From Bacteroidota bacterium (GTDB lineage Bacteria; Bacteroidota; Bacteroidia; 2-12-FULL-35-15): DNA of 64,000 nucleotides. The stretch lies in contig CANIQT010000006.1 in the NCBI GenBank assembly GCA_947469885.1, positions 1 to 64,000 on the forward strand, written 5' to 3'. A model generated the notes under the pieces. That model had not been told where the DNA came from and did no database searches. It worked only from the letters and a program-made list of their open reading frames with translations. Numbering within the stretch: the stretch's first letter is position 1; each line of letters begins with the position of its first letter. A program made the translations under genes and the position numbers. Shown piece after piece: positions 24,601 through 32,355 of the stretch.

Positions 24601-25959
24601 GGTGCAGAGGTTCAGCGACCATTAGCAACAGTAGTAATAGGCGGGCTTTTAATTGCAACATTCCTTACTCTTTTTGTCTTGCCAGTTCTTTATATTCTTT
24701 TTGAAAAAGGTTTTCATTTGAAAAGAAAAAAGAAAACAACTATCACAGCAACCACAATTTTAATGTTGTCTTTATTTTCTGTTACTTCCGCTAACGCACA
24801 ATCTACAATCACTTTGCCGATTGCAATTCAAACAGCATTAAAAAATAACTTGCAGGTAAAAAACGAAAAACTAAATGCAGAGTATCAGAAAAAATTAAAA
24901 TCCGCAACCGTTGACATCCCGCAAACCAACCTCACAGGCGAATACGGACAAATGAATTCTTTTTACAACGATACAAAGTTTGGAATTTCACAATCAATTA
25001 ATTTCCCAACCGTTTATGCAAAACAAAAATCTTTGCAGAATGAAAATTATAAAAGTTCTGTATTAAGCATAGCAGTAAAGGAAGCAGAACTAAAAAAACA
25101 AGTAAGTGAAACTTTCTATTTATTAGTTTATTTGCAGCAACAGCAAAAAACACTTTTACAAACTGATAGTTTATATTCAGGTTTTTTAGAAAAAGCAAAC
25201 CTTCGTTTCGCCAAAGGAGAAACCAACATATTGGAGAAAACAACAGCCGAAACACAACGGGGACAAATCACAATTCAGTTAAACGAATTAAAAAACGATT
25301 TGGAAATTTTCCAATTACAGTTTCAATTATTATTAAATACGGAAACCGTTTTTATTCCTTCTTCCGACAATCCAAAAATAAGTTTTGTTGCCACACTTGA
25401 TACAACAGCAATAACCAAACATCCGCAATTACAAGTATTACAACAGCAAAAAAACATAATGCTTGTAAATACCAAATTAGAAAAATCAAGACTATTGCCT
25501 AACCTTAATCTTGGTTACAGCAACCAAAGCATACAAGGCAATGGAGCAGATAATATTTTATATCCGAGTTCTGCACGTTTCAATTCCTTTCAGTTTGGTA
25601 TCGGTGTTCCTATATTTTTTGGCTCACAAAAAGCAAAAATAAGTTCCTCAAAAACGTTGGAATTGATTTCAGAAAACAATTATCAAATCGGTTTGCAAAC
25701 ACTCAAATCAGAATATCAAACTGCCTTCAAACAGTATCAAACACAAAGCGCAACAGTAAAATATTTTGAAACAACTGCTTTACAAAATGCAAACACAATT
25801 ACAAAAACAGCCACCCAGCAATTCACCAATGGGGATATAAATTACTTGGATTGGACAATGCTAATCAACAATGCAACCGCCATAAAAAGCAATTATGCCG
25901 ATGCAGTAAAACAATTAAATCAAACAATTATTCAACTTAATTACTTAACAAATAAATAA
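21610..25959 (+). CDS. czcA: CzcA-type RND metal pump fused to a TolC/CzcC-type outer-membrane factor
   Basis: Residues 1 to about 1040 are a heavy-metal-efflux RND pump: N-terminal TM1, PNQ-type ITDNQVQV, and in TM4 the DFGLIVDGAVIIVEA motif (around residue 400), which is the divalent-cation (Zn/Co/Cd) type. A hydrophobic stretch ending TSANAQ (about 1045-1063) resembles a signal peptide. The rest (about 1064-1449) is an outer-membrane efflux protein with the TLPIAIQTALKNNLQVKNEK start and paired helical hairpins. Such 1450-residue fusions are known in Bacteroidota. The inner signal-like segment could be cut to release the channel. It is followed after 7 bp by czcB. Confidence 0.93.
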   Translation: MLNKIIAFSIKNKLIIGLFLIALIGYGSYQITQLPIDAVPDITDNQVQVITTAPSLGAPDVERLITFPIEQANSNIPGLKKIRSFSRFGLSLITIVFEDDVDIYWARQQVTERLKQAQEQIPKGLGSPELAPVTTGLGEIYQYVIRAKHGYETKYDATELRTIQDWIVRRQLLGVKGVADVSSFGGKLKQYEIAVDANKLKSYNISINDVFTALENNNENTGGAYIEKKSTVLYIRAEGLIGTKDDIKNIVVKNTSNGTPLLINDVADVRIGSAVRYGGMTYNDEGEAAGAVVMMLKGENSSAVIENVKERIAQIEKTLPEGVVIEPFLDRTKMVKSAISTVLKNLMEGALIVIFVLVLFLGNFRAGFLVASVIPLAMLFAVIMMNMFGVSGNLMSLGALDFGLIVDGAVIIVEAVMHSITNSKRTGTINQSDMDKEVSGSASRMMNSAVFGQIIILIVYLPIFTLEGIEGKMFKPMAQTVAFALLGAFILSLTYIPMMSALFLNKTVSHKKNISDKMMDFFIRGHQKYLSKVLNFPKTIIGISISLLLISFFIFSRMGGEFIPTLPEGDFALETRVLTGSNINTTVDACLKAAHILKKKFPEVEKVVGKVGSGEIPTDPMPMEAADLMIILKDKSEWTSAKTWDEMAEKMSEALQDVPGVTYGFQYPVAMRFNELMTGAKQDVVCKIFGENLDTLSKYSKLLGDVAGKIDGAEAVYVEPIDGLPQVLINYKRNVIAQYGMNISDINRVVNTAFAGQSSGQVFEDEKRFDLVVRLAGENRQNLEDVQNLLIPTAQNTQIPLYQVADVSIKESINQIQREDAKRRIIVGFNVKGRDVQSIVKDLQTQIDKKIKLPTGYFITYGGAFENLIAAKKRLSLAVPLSLLLIFLLLYFAFNSIKQGLLIYSAIPLSAIGGILFLAMRGMPFSISAGVGFIALFGVAVLNGIVLLAEFNRIKAEGETDTKQIVLKGTKHRLRPVLMTAFVASLGFLPMALSHGAGAEVQRPLATVVIGGLLIATFLTLFVLPVLYILFEKGFHLKRKKKTTITATTILMLSLFSVTSANAQSTITLPIAIQTALKNNLQVKNEKLNAEYQKKLKSATVDIPQTNLTGEYGQMNSFYNDTKFGISQSINFPTVYAKQKSLQNENYKSSVLSIAVKEAELKKQVSETFYLLVYLQQQQKTLLQTDSLYSGFLEKANLRFAKGETNILEKTTAETQRGQITIQLNELKNDLEIFQLQFQLLLNTETVFIPSSDNPKISFVATLDTTAITKHPQLQVLQQQKNIMLVNTKLEKSRLLPNLNLGYSNQSIQGNGADNILYPSSARFNSFQFGIGVPIFFGSQKAKISSSKTLELISENNYQIGLQTLKSEYQTAFKQYQTQSATVKYFETTALQNANTITKTATQQFTNGDINYLDWTMLINNATAIKSNYADAVKQLNQTIIQLNYLTNK

Positions 25960-25966
25960 AATAAAA

Positions 25967-27106
25967 ATGAAAAAATATATCATCATAGCTATAATAAGCG
26001 CAACATTTGCATCTTGTGGAAACAAGGAAAACAAAGCCGAAACAACAGAAGAAATAACAAACGAGAATGCAGTTGAGTTAACAGATGCTCAACTAAAAAA
26101 TTCCGAAATACAAACAGGAAAAATCCAACAACGCAATATTTCTTCACTCTTAAAAGTAAATGGAAAAATAGAAGTTCCCCCCCAAAATATGGTATCCGTT
26201 AGCGTTCCACTTGGTGGATATTTAAAATCAACAAAACTATTAGCAGGTATGCACATATCCAAAGGCGATATAATCGCTACAATGGAAGACCAGCAATACA
26301 TTCAGCTCCAACAGGATTTCTTAATGGCAAAAGCACACTACACTTCTATAGAAGCAGAGTACAACCGCCAGAAAGAATTAAATCAATCCAAAGCAAGTAG
26401 TGATAAGATGTATCAACAGGCACAAACAGAATACATATCACAAAAAGTAACCATCAAATCATTAGAGGAAAAATTAAAACTAATCGGCATCAACCCCGAA
26501 AACCTTAATGAAAATAACATTTCAAGAAGTATCAATATCACTTCAACCATTGACGGTTTTGTATCACAGGTAAAACAAAATATTGGAAAGTACGTTACCC
26601 CTACTGATGTTTTGTTTGAGTTGGTAAACCCCGAAGACATCCATTTAACGCTTACCATCTTTGAAAAAGATTTGTTTAAACTTTCAATCGGGCAAAAAAT
26701 ATTTGCTTACAACAACACCGACCCAAATAAAAAATACGAATGTGAAATTATTTTAATCGGCAAAGATGTTACACCCGAAAGAAGCATTCAGGTACAATGC
26801 CATTTTGAACAATACGACAAATCCTTAATCCCCGGAATGTATATGAATGCAGAAGTAGAAGTAGCCACCAACAATGCTTTCGTAATTCCAAACGATGGCT
26901 TGGTTCGCTTTGAAGGAAAACAATATGTCTATTTCCAAACAGAAAAAAACAAATACCAAATGCAGGAAGTAACAACACAAAATAATGAAAATGGACTAAC
27001 ACAAATAACCTTTGCAGATACAACAGGTGTAAGAAATAAAACTTTTGTAACCAGAGGTGCTTACACCCTTTTAATGAAAATGAAAAACACCGAAGAAGAA
27101 GAATAA
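25967..27106 (+). CDS. czcB: CzcB-type periplasmic adaptor lipoprotein
   Basis: The adaptor links the inner-membrane pump to the outer-membrane channel. It starts with a lipoprotein signal (ISATFASC, Cys17). The membrane-fusion-protein order is visible: an N-terminal lipoyl half (VPLGGYLKSTKLLAGMHISKGD), a helical hairpin (about 100-170), the second lipoyl half (STIDGFVSQVKQNIGKYV) and beta-barrel and membrane-proximal parts. It has 379 residues, normal for the family, without an added metal-binding domain. It directly follows the czcA-czcC fusion and completes a Czc system. Confidence 0.93.
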   Translation: MKKYIIIAIISATFASCGNKENKAETTEEITNENAVELTDAQLKNSEIQTGKIQQRNISSLLKVNGKIEVPPQNMVSVSVPLGGYLKSTKLLAGMHISKGDIIATMEDQQYIQLQQDFLMAKAHYTSIEAEYNRQKELNQSKASSDKMYQQAQTEYISQKVTIKSLEEKLKLIGINPENLNENNISRSINITSTIDGFVSQVKQNIGKYVTPTDVLFELVNPEDIHLTLTIFEKDLFKLSIGQKIFAYNNTDPNKKYECEIILIGKDVTPERSIQVQCHFEQYDKSLIPGMYMNAEVEVATNNAFVIPNDGLVRFEGKQYVYFQTEKNKYQMQEVTTQNNENGLTQITFADTTGVRNKTFVTRGAYTLLMKMKNTEEEE

Positions 27107-27114
27107 TTAATTTA

Positions 27115-27179
27115 TGGGCAGAGACTTGGTTTCCTTTTCAGTTTACTGAACTGTTTTCATAGCCAGGTTCTCTTGCCCA
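27115..27179 (+). ncRNA. 65-nt stem-loop between czcB and the ACP gene
   Basis: TGGGCAGAGACTTGG pairs with CCAGGTTCTCTTGCCCA as a 15-bp stem with two single-base bulges; CAGTT/AACTG forms an inner stem. There is no T-run on either strand, so it is not a classical terminator. It lies in the 97-bp spacer and could be an mRNA processing or regulatory element. Confidence 0.45.
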
Positions 27180-27203
27180 CCAATTAAATAAATAATTTAT
27201 AGT

Positions 27204-27449
27204 ATGGAAAATTTCAAACAAAAATTCAATACCATCCTTACTGAAAAACTAAATGTCAATTCAGAGGATATAAAGCGCGAAGCAAAGTTTTCAGATTTTG
27301 GTTTAAATTCATTAGATATGATTGAACTCATAATTGATTTTGAAAAATATTTCAATATTGAAATTCCTGATAATGACATTGAAAAAATAATAACCATAGG
27401 CGATGCTGAAGATTACTTAAAACAAGGATTAATAAATAAAACAAAATGA
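27204..27449 (+). CDS. Stand-alone acyl carrier protein in the Czc/P-type ATPase cluster
   Basis: The 81-residue acidic protein has the acyl carrier protein fold pattern: helix 1, then DFGLNSLDMIELIIDFEKYF with the phosphopantetheine serine at Ser36 (NSL in place of the usual DSL), helix III IPDNDIEK and helix IV GDAEDYL. No synthase, ligase or other fatty-acid gene is near. The next gene starts inside its stop codon (ATGA), so it is translated with a membrane protein and the P1B-ATPase. A second ACP of the same length lies at 60072. What it carries is unknown. Confidence 0.88.
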   Translation: MENFKQKFNTILTEKLNVNSEDIKREAKFSDFGLNSLDMIELIIDFEKYFNIEIPDNDIEKIITIGDAEDYLKQGLINKTK

Positions 27450-27658
27450 AAAAAATCCTGTTGTTTATTTCTTTACTTTTCATAGTCCCTGTTCTAATTT
27501 ATTATATTGATTATAACCTTGACGACAACCATTTAGATTGCTTTGATAATAAAGTAAATCACATTTATATCTTCTGCGGAACAATAGTATTGTTAACAAT
27601 TGCAGCAATCTGCTTTCTGCTTTTTTACAAGTTTAATAATCACAAAAACAATTCATAA
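27446..27658 (+). CDS. Small two-TM membrane protein coupled to the ACP
   Basis: The 70-residue protein has two membrane helices (about 3-19 and 42-62) joined by an acidic, His-containing loop (DYNLDDNHLDCFDNKVNHIY). Its ATG overlaps the ACP stop (ATGA), and its own stop is one base before the P1B-ATPase start. I recognise no family. Coupling suggests it acts with the ACP or the ATPase, perhaps holding them at the membrane; this is inference. Confidence 0.75.
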   Translation: MKKILLFISLLFIVPVLIYYIDYNLDDNHLDCFDNKVNHIYIFCGTIVLLTIAAICFLLFYKFNNHKNNS

Positions 27659-27659
27659 A

Positions 27660-29687
27660 ATGATAAACAAAGACCCCAATCACCACCACACCTATGATGC
27701 ACAAGGCAGAATGACCTGTTGCTCATTAGAAAGTAAAATTGATAAAAGCCAAAAGCCACACCTGCACGAGCATAACCACGAAGACGGTGATGAAGACGAA
27801 CACGACCATAGCCACGAAGAAGAAAGCAAATATCCTTTCCTGCAATACCTGCCCGCAATCATAAGTTTTGCTTTGCTCATCACAGCACTTGTATTTGATT
27901 ATTTTATTAAGCCATCTTTTTTTACCAACTATATTCGCCTTGTTTGGTATATAGTTGCTTACTTGCCAGTAGGCATACCAGTTTTAAAAGATGCAGTAAA
28001 ATCAATTGCAAAAGGCGCATTCTTTTCCGAATTCTTTTTAATGTCATTGGCAACTGTTGGCGCATTTTTTATAAAAGAATATTCCGAAGGCGTTGCAGTA
28101 ATGCTTTTTTATGCAGTAGGAGAATTATTTCAAACCGCAGCAGTCAACAAAGCAAAGCGCAGTATCAAAGCCCTGCTTGACATCCGACCCGACACAGTTA
28201 CAGTAATAAGAAACGGAAATGCAACAAATATTTCTCCTTCCGAAGTAGCTTTAGATGAAACAATACAAGTCAAAGCAGGAGAAAAAGTAGCATTAGATGG
28301 CGAACTTATTTCCGAATCATCATCCTTCAATACAGCAGCACTCACAGGCGAAAGCAAGCCCGACACCAAAAGAAAAGGAGAAACTGTTTTAGCAGGAATG
28401 ATAAATTTAAACACAGTTGCCGAAATAAAAGTAACCTCATTATTCAAAGACAGCAAGCTTTCAAAAATCCTGCAAATGGTGCAGGATGCCACTTCCCGCA
28501 AATCACAAACACAATTATTCATTTCCAAATTTGCAAAAGTTTACACACCCATAGTTGTCTTTTTAGCAATCGCAATCTGCTTCCTTCCTTACTTTTTTGT
28601 AACAGATTATGCTTTTAATAATTGGTTATACAAAGCACTTGTATTCCTTGTAATCTCCTGTCCCTGCGCATTAGTCATATCCATTCCATTAGGATATTTT
28701 GGCGGAATCGGGTTAGCATCCAAAAACGGAATCCTCTTCAAAGGCTCCAATTTCCTTGATGTAATCACCACAATAAATACCATCGTAATGGACAAAACAG
28801 GAACACTCACCAAAGGAGTTTTCAAAGTTCAGAAAGTAGTAACAGTTGATATAGACGAAAAAGAATTAGTAAAACTCGCAGCAGCAATAGAAAGCAAATC
28901 CACCCACCCCATAGCATCAGCAATAACAGCTTATGCAGGCGATGCCATCAAAAATATAAACATAACCAACGTAGAAGAAATTTCAGGACACGGATTAAAA
29001 GGCACAGTAGAAGGAAAAGAAATCCTTGCAGGAAATAGTAAACTCCTAAAAAAATTCAACATCACTTACGATGCAGCCATTGAAACCATCACCGACACAA
29101 TCGTAGTCATTGCAATAAATAATAAATACGCAGGATACATCACCATAGCAGACGAAATAAAAGAAGATGCAAAAGCAGCCGTTGCCGAAATGCACCACCT
29201 CAATCTCAAAATCGTAATGCTTTCAGGCGACAAACAGACCACCGTTGACAAAGTTGCCAAACAATTAAACATAGTAAATGCCTTCGGAAACCTGCTACCC
29301 GAAGACAAAGTAAACAAAGTTCAAACCCTGAAAAGCGAAGGCAGAATAATTGCCTTTGTAGGCGATGGCGTAAATGATGCACCAGTAGTAGCATTAGCCG
29401 ATGCAGGCATAGCAATGGGAGGTTTAGGAAGCGATGCAACAATAGAAACAGCAGACATAGTAATACAAAACGACCAGCCAATAAAAATTGTAACAGCAAT
29501 CCAAATAGGAAAAATCACAAAAAAAATAGTTTGGCAAAACATAATATTAGCAATGTCAGTAAAAGTTATCGTTCTAATAATGGGAGCAATCGGAATCGCC
29601 ACCCTATGGGAAGCCGTCTTTGCAGACGTAGGAGTAGCACTATTAGCAATACTAAATGCAGTAAGAATACAAAGAGTAAAATTTTGA
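27660..29687 (+). CDS. P1B-type Zn/Cd/Pb-exporting ATPase
   Basis: The start at 27660 (MINKDPNHHH) follows the preceding stop directly; an upstream in-frame ATG at 27600 lies inside the 2-TM gene. The 675-residue protein has a His/Cys/Asp-rich N-terminus (MTCC, HLHEHNHEDGDEDEHDHSHEEE) that should bind metal, TGES (near 229), the membrane metal site CPC (near 331), phosphorylation site DKTGT (near 378), an HP locus (near 415), GDGVND (near 568) and the last helix with K...FADVG, as in Zn/Cd-type ZntA. There is no HMA domain. It moves divalent ions from the cytosol to the periplasm, where the Czc pump can take over. Confidence 0.94.
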   Translation: MINKDPNHHHTYDAQGRMTCCSLESKIDKSQKPHLHEHNHEDGDEDEHDHSHEEESKYPFLQYLPAIISFALLITALVFDYFIKPSFFTNYIRLVWYIVAYLPVGIPVLKDAVKSIAKGAFFSEFFLMSLATVGAFFIKEYSEGVAVMLFYAVGELFQTAAVNKAKRSIKALLDIRPDTVTVIRNGNATNISPSEVALDETIQVKAGEKVALDGELISESSSFNTAALTGESKPDTKRKGETVLAGMINLNTVAEIKVTSLFKDSKLSKILQMVQDATSRKSQTQLFISKFAKVYTPIVVFLAIAICFLPYFFVTDYAFNNWLYKALVFLVISCPCALVISIPLGYFGGIGLASKNGILFKGSNFLDVITTINTIVMDKTGTLTKGVFKVQKVVTVDIDEKELVKLAAAIESKSTHPIASAITAYAGDAIKNINITNVEEISGHGLKGTVEGKEILAGNSKLLKKFNITYDAAIETITDTIVVIAINNKYAGYITIADEIKEDAKAAVAEMHHLNLKIVMLSGDKQTTVDKVAKQLNIVNAFGNLLPEDKVNKVQTLKSEGRIIAFVGDGVNDAPVVALADAGIAMGGLGSDATIETADIVIQNDQPIKIVTAIQIGKITKKIVWQNIILAMSVKVIVLIMGAIGIATLWEAVFADVGVALLAILNAVRIQRVKF

Positions 29688-29749
29688 AAATTGCCGACTC
29701 TGTCCTTCTTTTTTTAATTTCATAATCTTGTTATGTGATGAGCTTTGTT

Positions 29750-30397
29750 TTAATGCGCTTCCTTGTTCATTATTCGCCAGGTTAGCGTAGCCACTACTGC
29801 TCCTAATGTCGGTGCAACGATGTAAAGCCAAAGTGTCTGCACGTTTCCTGAAACTATTGCAGGTGCTATGCTTCTTGCAGGGTTCATTGATGCTCCGCAA
29901 ACAGGTCCTGCGAACATTGCTTCTAAACCTATTGTCGCACCAATGGCGATACCTGCTAATACTCCGATTTCTTTTGAACCTTGCGAAACATTAAGGATAA
30001 CAAGCATTAGAAAGAAGGTCAGGATAAATTCAAGAATAAAACTTTGCATCTGTGAACCTGCTGGTAAGGTTGAACCAAGGTTGATGTTGTCGGGGAAAAG
30101 GAACTTTAAAACTAATGTCGCTAAAAATGCTCCGATGATTTGTGAAGTGATGTAAGGAATGATTTGTTTCTTGTCAAAACGTTTTGCTATTGCAAAACCT
30201 ATTGTTACTGCGGGGTTGAAGTGTGCGCCTGATGTTTCGCCAAAGGTGTAAATCATTGCAAGTACTATCAAGCCAAATGTTATGGCAACTCCTATATGTG
30301 TTATTACACCGTGCGTTTGTTCGTCAATGATGATTGCACCTGTTCCGCAAAAGACAAGTCCGAATGTTCCGATTATTTCGGCAAGATATTTTTTCAT
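29750..30397 (-). CDS. aqpS: Aquaglyceroporin, probable arsenite channel
   Basis: A 215-residue MIP-family channel with six membrane segments and both NPA motifs (61-63 in AHFNPAV, 172-174 in SMNPARS). It is the last gene of an arsC-arsR-aquaporin unit, 2 bp after arsR. In Sinorhizobium meliloti the AqpS channel in an ars operon lets arsenite made by ArsC leave the cell down its gradient; the same role is inferred here. No ArsB or Acr3 pump gene is in the window. It is convergent with the P1B-ATPase gene. Confidence 0.88.
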   Translation of the reverse strand: MKKYLAEIIGTFGLVFCGTGAIIIDEQTHGVITHIGVAITFGLIVLAMIYTFGETSGAHFNPAVTIGFAIAKRFDKKQIIPYITSQIIGAFLATLVLKFLFPDNINLGSTLPAGSQMQSFILEFILTFFLMLVILNVSQGSKEIGVLAGIAIGATIGLEAMFAGPVCGASMNPARSIAPAIVSGNVQTLWLYIVAPTLGAVVATLTWRIMNKEAH

Positions 30398-30399
30398 AA

Positions 30400-30732
30400 T
30401 TATCTATCAGTAGGGCAGCAGTTCCCTTTTTGTTTGTAAAGATAGAATAAAGAATTAAGTAATGTTTGTGATTCTGTCCAGGTCTTTTCTTTAATGCAAT
30501 AACAGGTTGTGTTACCTTCTATCTCGCCTTTTATAAGTCCTACGTCTTTCAACACTTTCAAGTGTTGCGAAACTGTTGATTGTGAAAGTGGCATTTCTTC
30601 AACTATGTCACCACATATACATTGTTCTTTGTAAATCATAAATTCAAGAATGGCTATTCGTGCAGGATGCGCTAATGCTTTCGCAAGTTCGGCTGTGCGA
30701 ATTTGTTTCGCGGTGTATTCTTCTTTTTCCAT
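30400..30732 (-). CDS. arsR: ArsR/SmtB-type metalloregulator
   Basis: The 110-residue winged-helix repressor begins [32 protein letters not shown]; the start at 30732 is preferred over one 36 bp upstream inside arsC, giving a 1-bp gap to arsC. The recognition helix region reads [13 protein letters not shown]. Cys38 and Cys40 (EQCICGD) match the CxC arsenite-binding site of classic ArsR; further cysteines are at CYC (77-79) and at the C-terminal NCC. It probably represses its own arsC-arsR-aqpS transcript and releases on arsenite. Confidence 0.92.
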   Translation of the reverse strand: MEKEEYTAKQIRTAELAKALAHPARIAILEFMIYKEQCICGDIVEEMPLSQSTVSQHLKVLKDVGLIKGEIEGNTTCYCIKEKTWTESQTLLNSLFYLYKQKGNCCPTDR

Positions 30733-30733
30733 T

Positions 30734-31168
30734 TTATTTTTCGTAATTAATTTTGTCAATGAAATCAAGTACCGCCCGTTTAATCATATCACGCACCTTT
30801 CTTGTTTGCGCTAACTTTTCTTCGTGTGTTCCTGTGAACTTTGAAGGGTCGGGAAAGTCCCAACCAATCTTTTCGCTCATACTTGGAAAGATAGGACACT
30901 TTTCAGCGTTTGCTGCATCGCAAACGGTGATAACGTAATTAAAAATCTTTCCTTGCCGGAAGTAATCAAACACCTCTTTTGTTGAGTTGAGTGAAATGTC
31001 AATCCCTTCTTCTTTCATTACCTCAATGGCAAGGGGATTAAGTTTTCCTGCTTCCAGTCCTGCGCTGTCGGCAATGAAGTTGTCGCCTCCGAACTTTCTC
31101 AAATATGCTTCTGCCATTTGACTTCGTGCGGAGTTGTGAACACATAGAAATAAAACTTTTGCTATCAT
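30734..31168 (-). CDS. arsC: Arsenate reductase, low-molecular-weight phosphatase type
   Basis: The 144-residue protein has the P-loop CVHNSARSQ (C9) at the N-terminus, the [10 protein letters not shown] motif (C83, C91) and DFPDPSKF with the acid-base aspartate. These are the three redox cysteines and loop of thioredoxin-linked ArsC, which reduces arsenate to arsenite. The spacing between the last two cysteines is 8, one more than in S. aureus ArsC. It is the first gene of the minus-strand ars unit. Confidence 0.93.
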   Translation of the reverse strand: MIAKVLFLCVHNSARSQMAEAYLRKFGGDNFIADSAGLEAGKLNPLAIEVMKEEGIDISLNSTKEVFDYFRQGKIFNYVITVCDAANAEKCPIFPSMSEKIGWDFPDPSKFTGTHEEKLAQTRKVRDMIKRAVLDFIDKINYEK

Positions 31169-31193
31169 AATTATATTATTAAAATTTCAATCG

Positions 31194-31201
31194 CAAAAGT
31201 A
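31194..31201 (-). promoter_or_regulatory. -7 box of the ars unit
   Basis: TACTTTTG on the minus strand, 25 bp before the arsC ATG. The -33 element is not clear. The 357-bp divergent spacer (31169-31525) holds this, the box of the next gene and nothing else recognised. Confidence 0.55.
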
Positions 31202-31512
31202 CGATTAAGGTTTCAGGTGAGTAAAGTGCTGTATTAAGAAATTGTTAAGTTTAAAGTTCGCACGTTCGGTTCGGGTGCGCTTCGCAGCATAGCACATAAC
31301 ATAAGTATCGTTGCAGTTATCTGAATAGTATAGAAACCGCACAATTAAAACACGAACTAAAACATATATTAAAACAAATATAAATTTATCATATCACTTT
31401 GGAAACAGAAAAGAGTGAATGTCGGGATAAGGATTGTTAAATGGTTTTAGTATCTTGTTTGAAGTCGTTATGCAGGAATAAGAACTAAATTATAGTATAA
31501 GAAATTTATGTT

Positions 31513-31520
31513 TATCTTTG
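31513..31520 (+). promoter_or_regulatory. -7 box immediately before the first HYC_CC_PP gene
   Basis: TATCTTTG ends 5 bp before the ATG at 31526, predicting a leaderless or nearly leaderless transcript. Confidence 0.6.
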
Positions 31521-31525
31521 CGCTG

Positions 31526-31903
31526 ATGAAAAAAATAGTTTCTATATTTCTTTCTTTTGTTTTTCTTTTCAGCACGTTAGGGATAAGTGTTGCAATGGAC
31601 TATTGCCCGATGAAAGGGAAATATACTTTTTCTTTTAAATCTGAAAAATCGTGCTGCTGTAATAAGGCGGATGATAATAATTGCTGTAAGTCAAAGAAAA
31701 TTGTTTTTGAAAAAATTACTGATAATTATTTTGTTTCTGAATTTCATTATGTTGCTCCGACTTTAGATTTTAGTGTTGTTAAACATTCTACATTAATTGC
31801 TAATCTTGTTTCTTTTAAAAAAGAAAATTTATTTTTTACTGATTTACCACCTCCGAAACCTTCGGTTTCTTTGAGCATTTTGTACCGCTCTATTTTAATC
31901 TGA
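31526..31903 (+). CDS. HYC_CC_PP family small Cys-rich secreted protein (copy 1)
   Basis: The ATG at 31526 follows the promoter box; an earlier in-frame ATG at 31508 overlaps the box and is rejected. A signal peptide (1-23) is followed by MDYCPMKGKYTF (the HYC position, here DYC), a CCCNKADDNNCC cluster and, near the C-terminus, LPPPKPS. That order of HYC, CC and PP motifs defines a small Bacteroidota family. Its members sit in copper loci, and the cysteines and the CPM triplet suggest Cu(I) binding; no function is proven. Two paralogues lie at 41062 and 54504. Confidence 0.8.
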   Translation: MKKIVSIFLSFVFLFSTLGISVAMDYCPMKGKYTFSFKSEKSCCCNKADDNNCCKSKKIVFEKITDNYFVSEFHYVAPTLDFSVVKHSTLIANLVSFKKENLFFTDLPPPKPSVSLSILYRSILI

Positions 31904-31985
31904 TTTTTTATTTTCCTATTTTGCTCTGTTGCGCCAATGGCGTGATGGAATTCTTTTTTATTTATTAATCTTAAAATTTATTGTT

Positions 31986-32327
31986 ATGAAAAAAATTATG
32001 TGTTTGCTGTGCGCCTTTATGCTTGTGGGTTTTATTGGTATGGCACAGGATAAGAAAACGGAAACTTTTAAAGTTTCGGGTAATTGTGATATGTGTAAAG
32101 AGAAAATTGAAGGTGCGCTGAAAAAGAAGGATGGTGTTATTTCAAAAAAATGGGATAAGGACACCAAAATGCTTATGGTTACTTATGACGCATCAAAAAT
32201 TACAATTCAGGAAATTGGAAAAAAGGTGGCTGCTGTTGGTTATGATAATCAATATGCAAGTGCTAATGATGAAGCGTATAACGGGTTGCATAGCTGTTGT
32301 AAATATGAACGACCTAAAAAGAAATAG
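31986..32327 (+). CDS. Periplasmic heavy-metal-associated (HMA) domain protein
   Basis: A signal peptide (1-20, ending GMAQ) precedes one HMA domain with the metal motif GNCDMC (C34, C37) and the ferredoxin-like pattern KIEGALKKKDGVISKKWD / MLMVTYDASKITIQEIGKKVAAVGYDN. A C-terminal HSCCKYERPKKK adds a His-Cys-Cys site. It is 113 residues; the start at 31986 is the first that gives a signal peptide. A secreted Cu(I) chaperone for the following Cus system is the likely role. Confidence 0.88.
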   Translation: MKKIMCLLCAFMLVGFIGMAQDKKTETFKVSGNCDMCKEKIEGALKKKDGVISKKWDKDTKMLMVTYDASKITIQEIGKKVAAVGYDNQYASANDEAYNGLHSCCKYERPKKK

Positions 32328-32355
32328 GGAATAGCGAATAGGGAATAGAAAAAAA

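Noticed and set aside
27107-27203. Intrinsic terminator between czcB and the ACP
   Set aside because: The stem is not followed by a T-run on either strand.
32131-32334. Second frame overlapping the HMA gene
   Set aside because: Shadow of the HMA reading frame; no start signal or conserved pattern.
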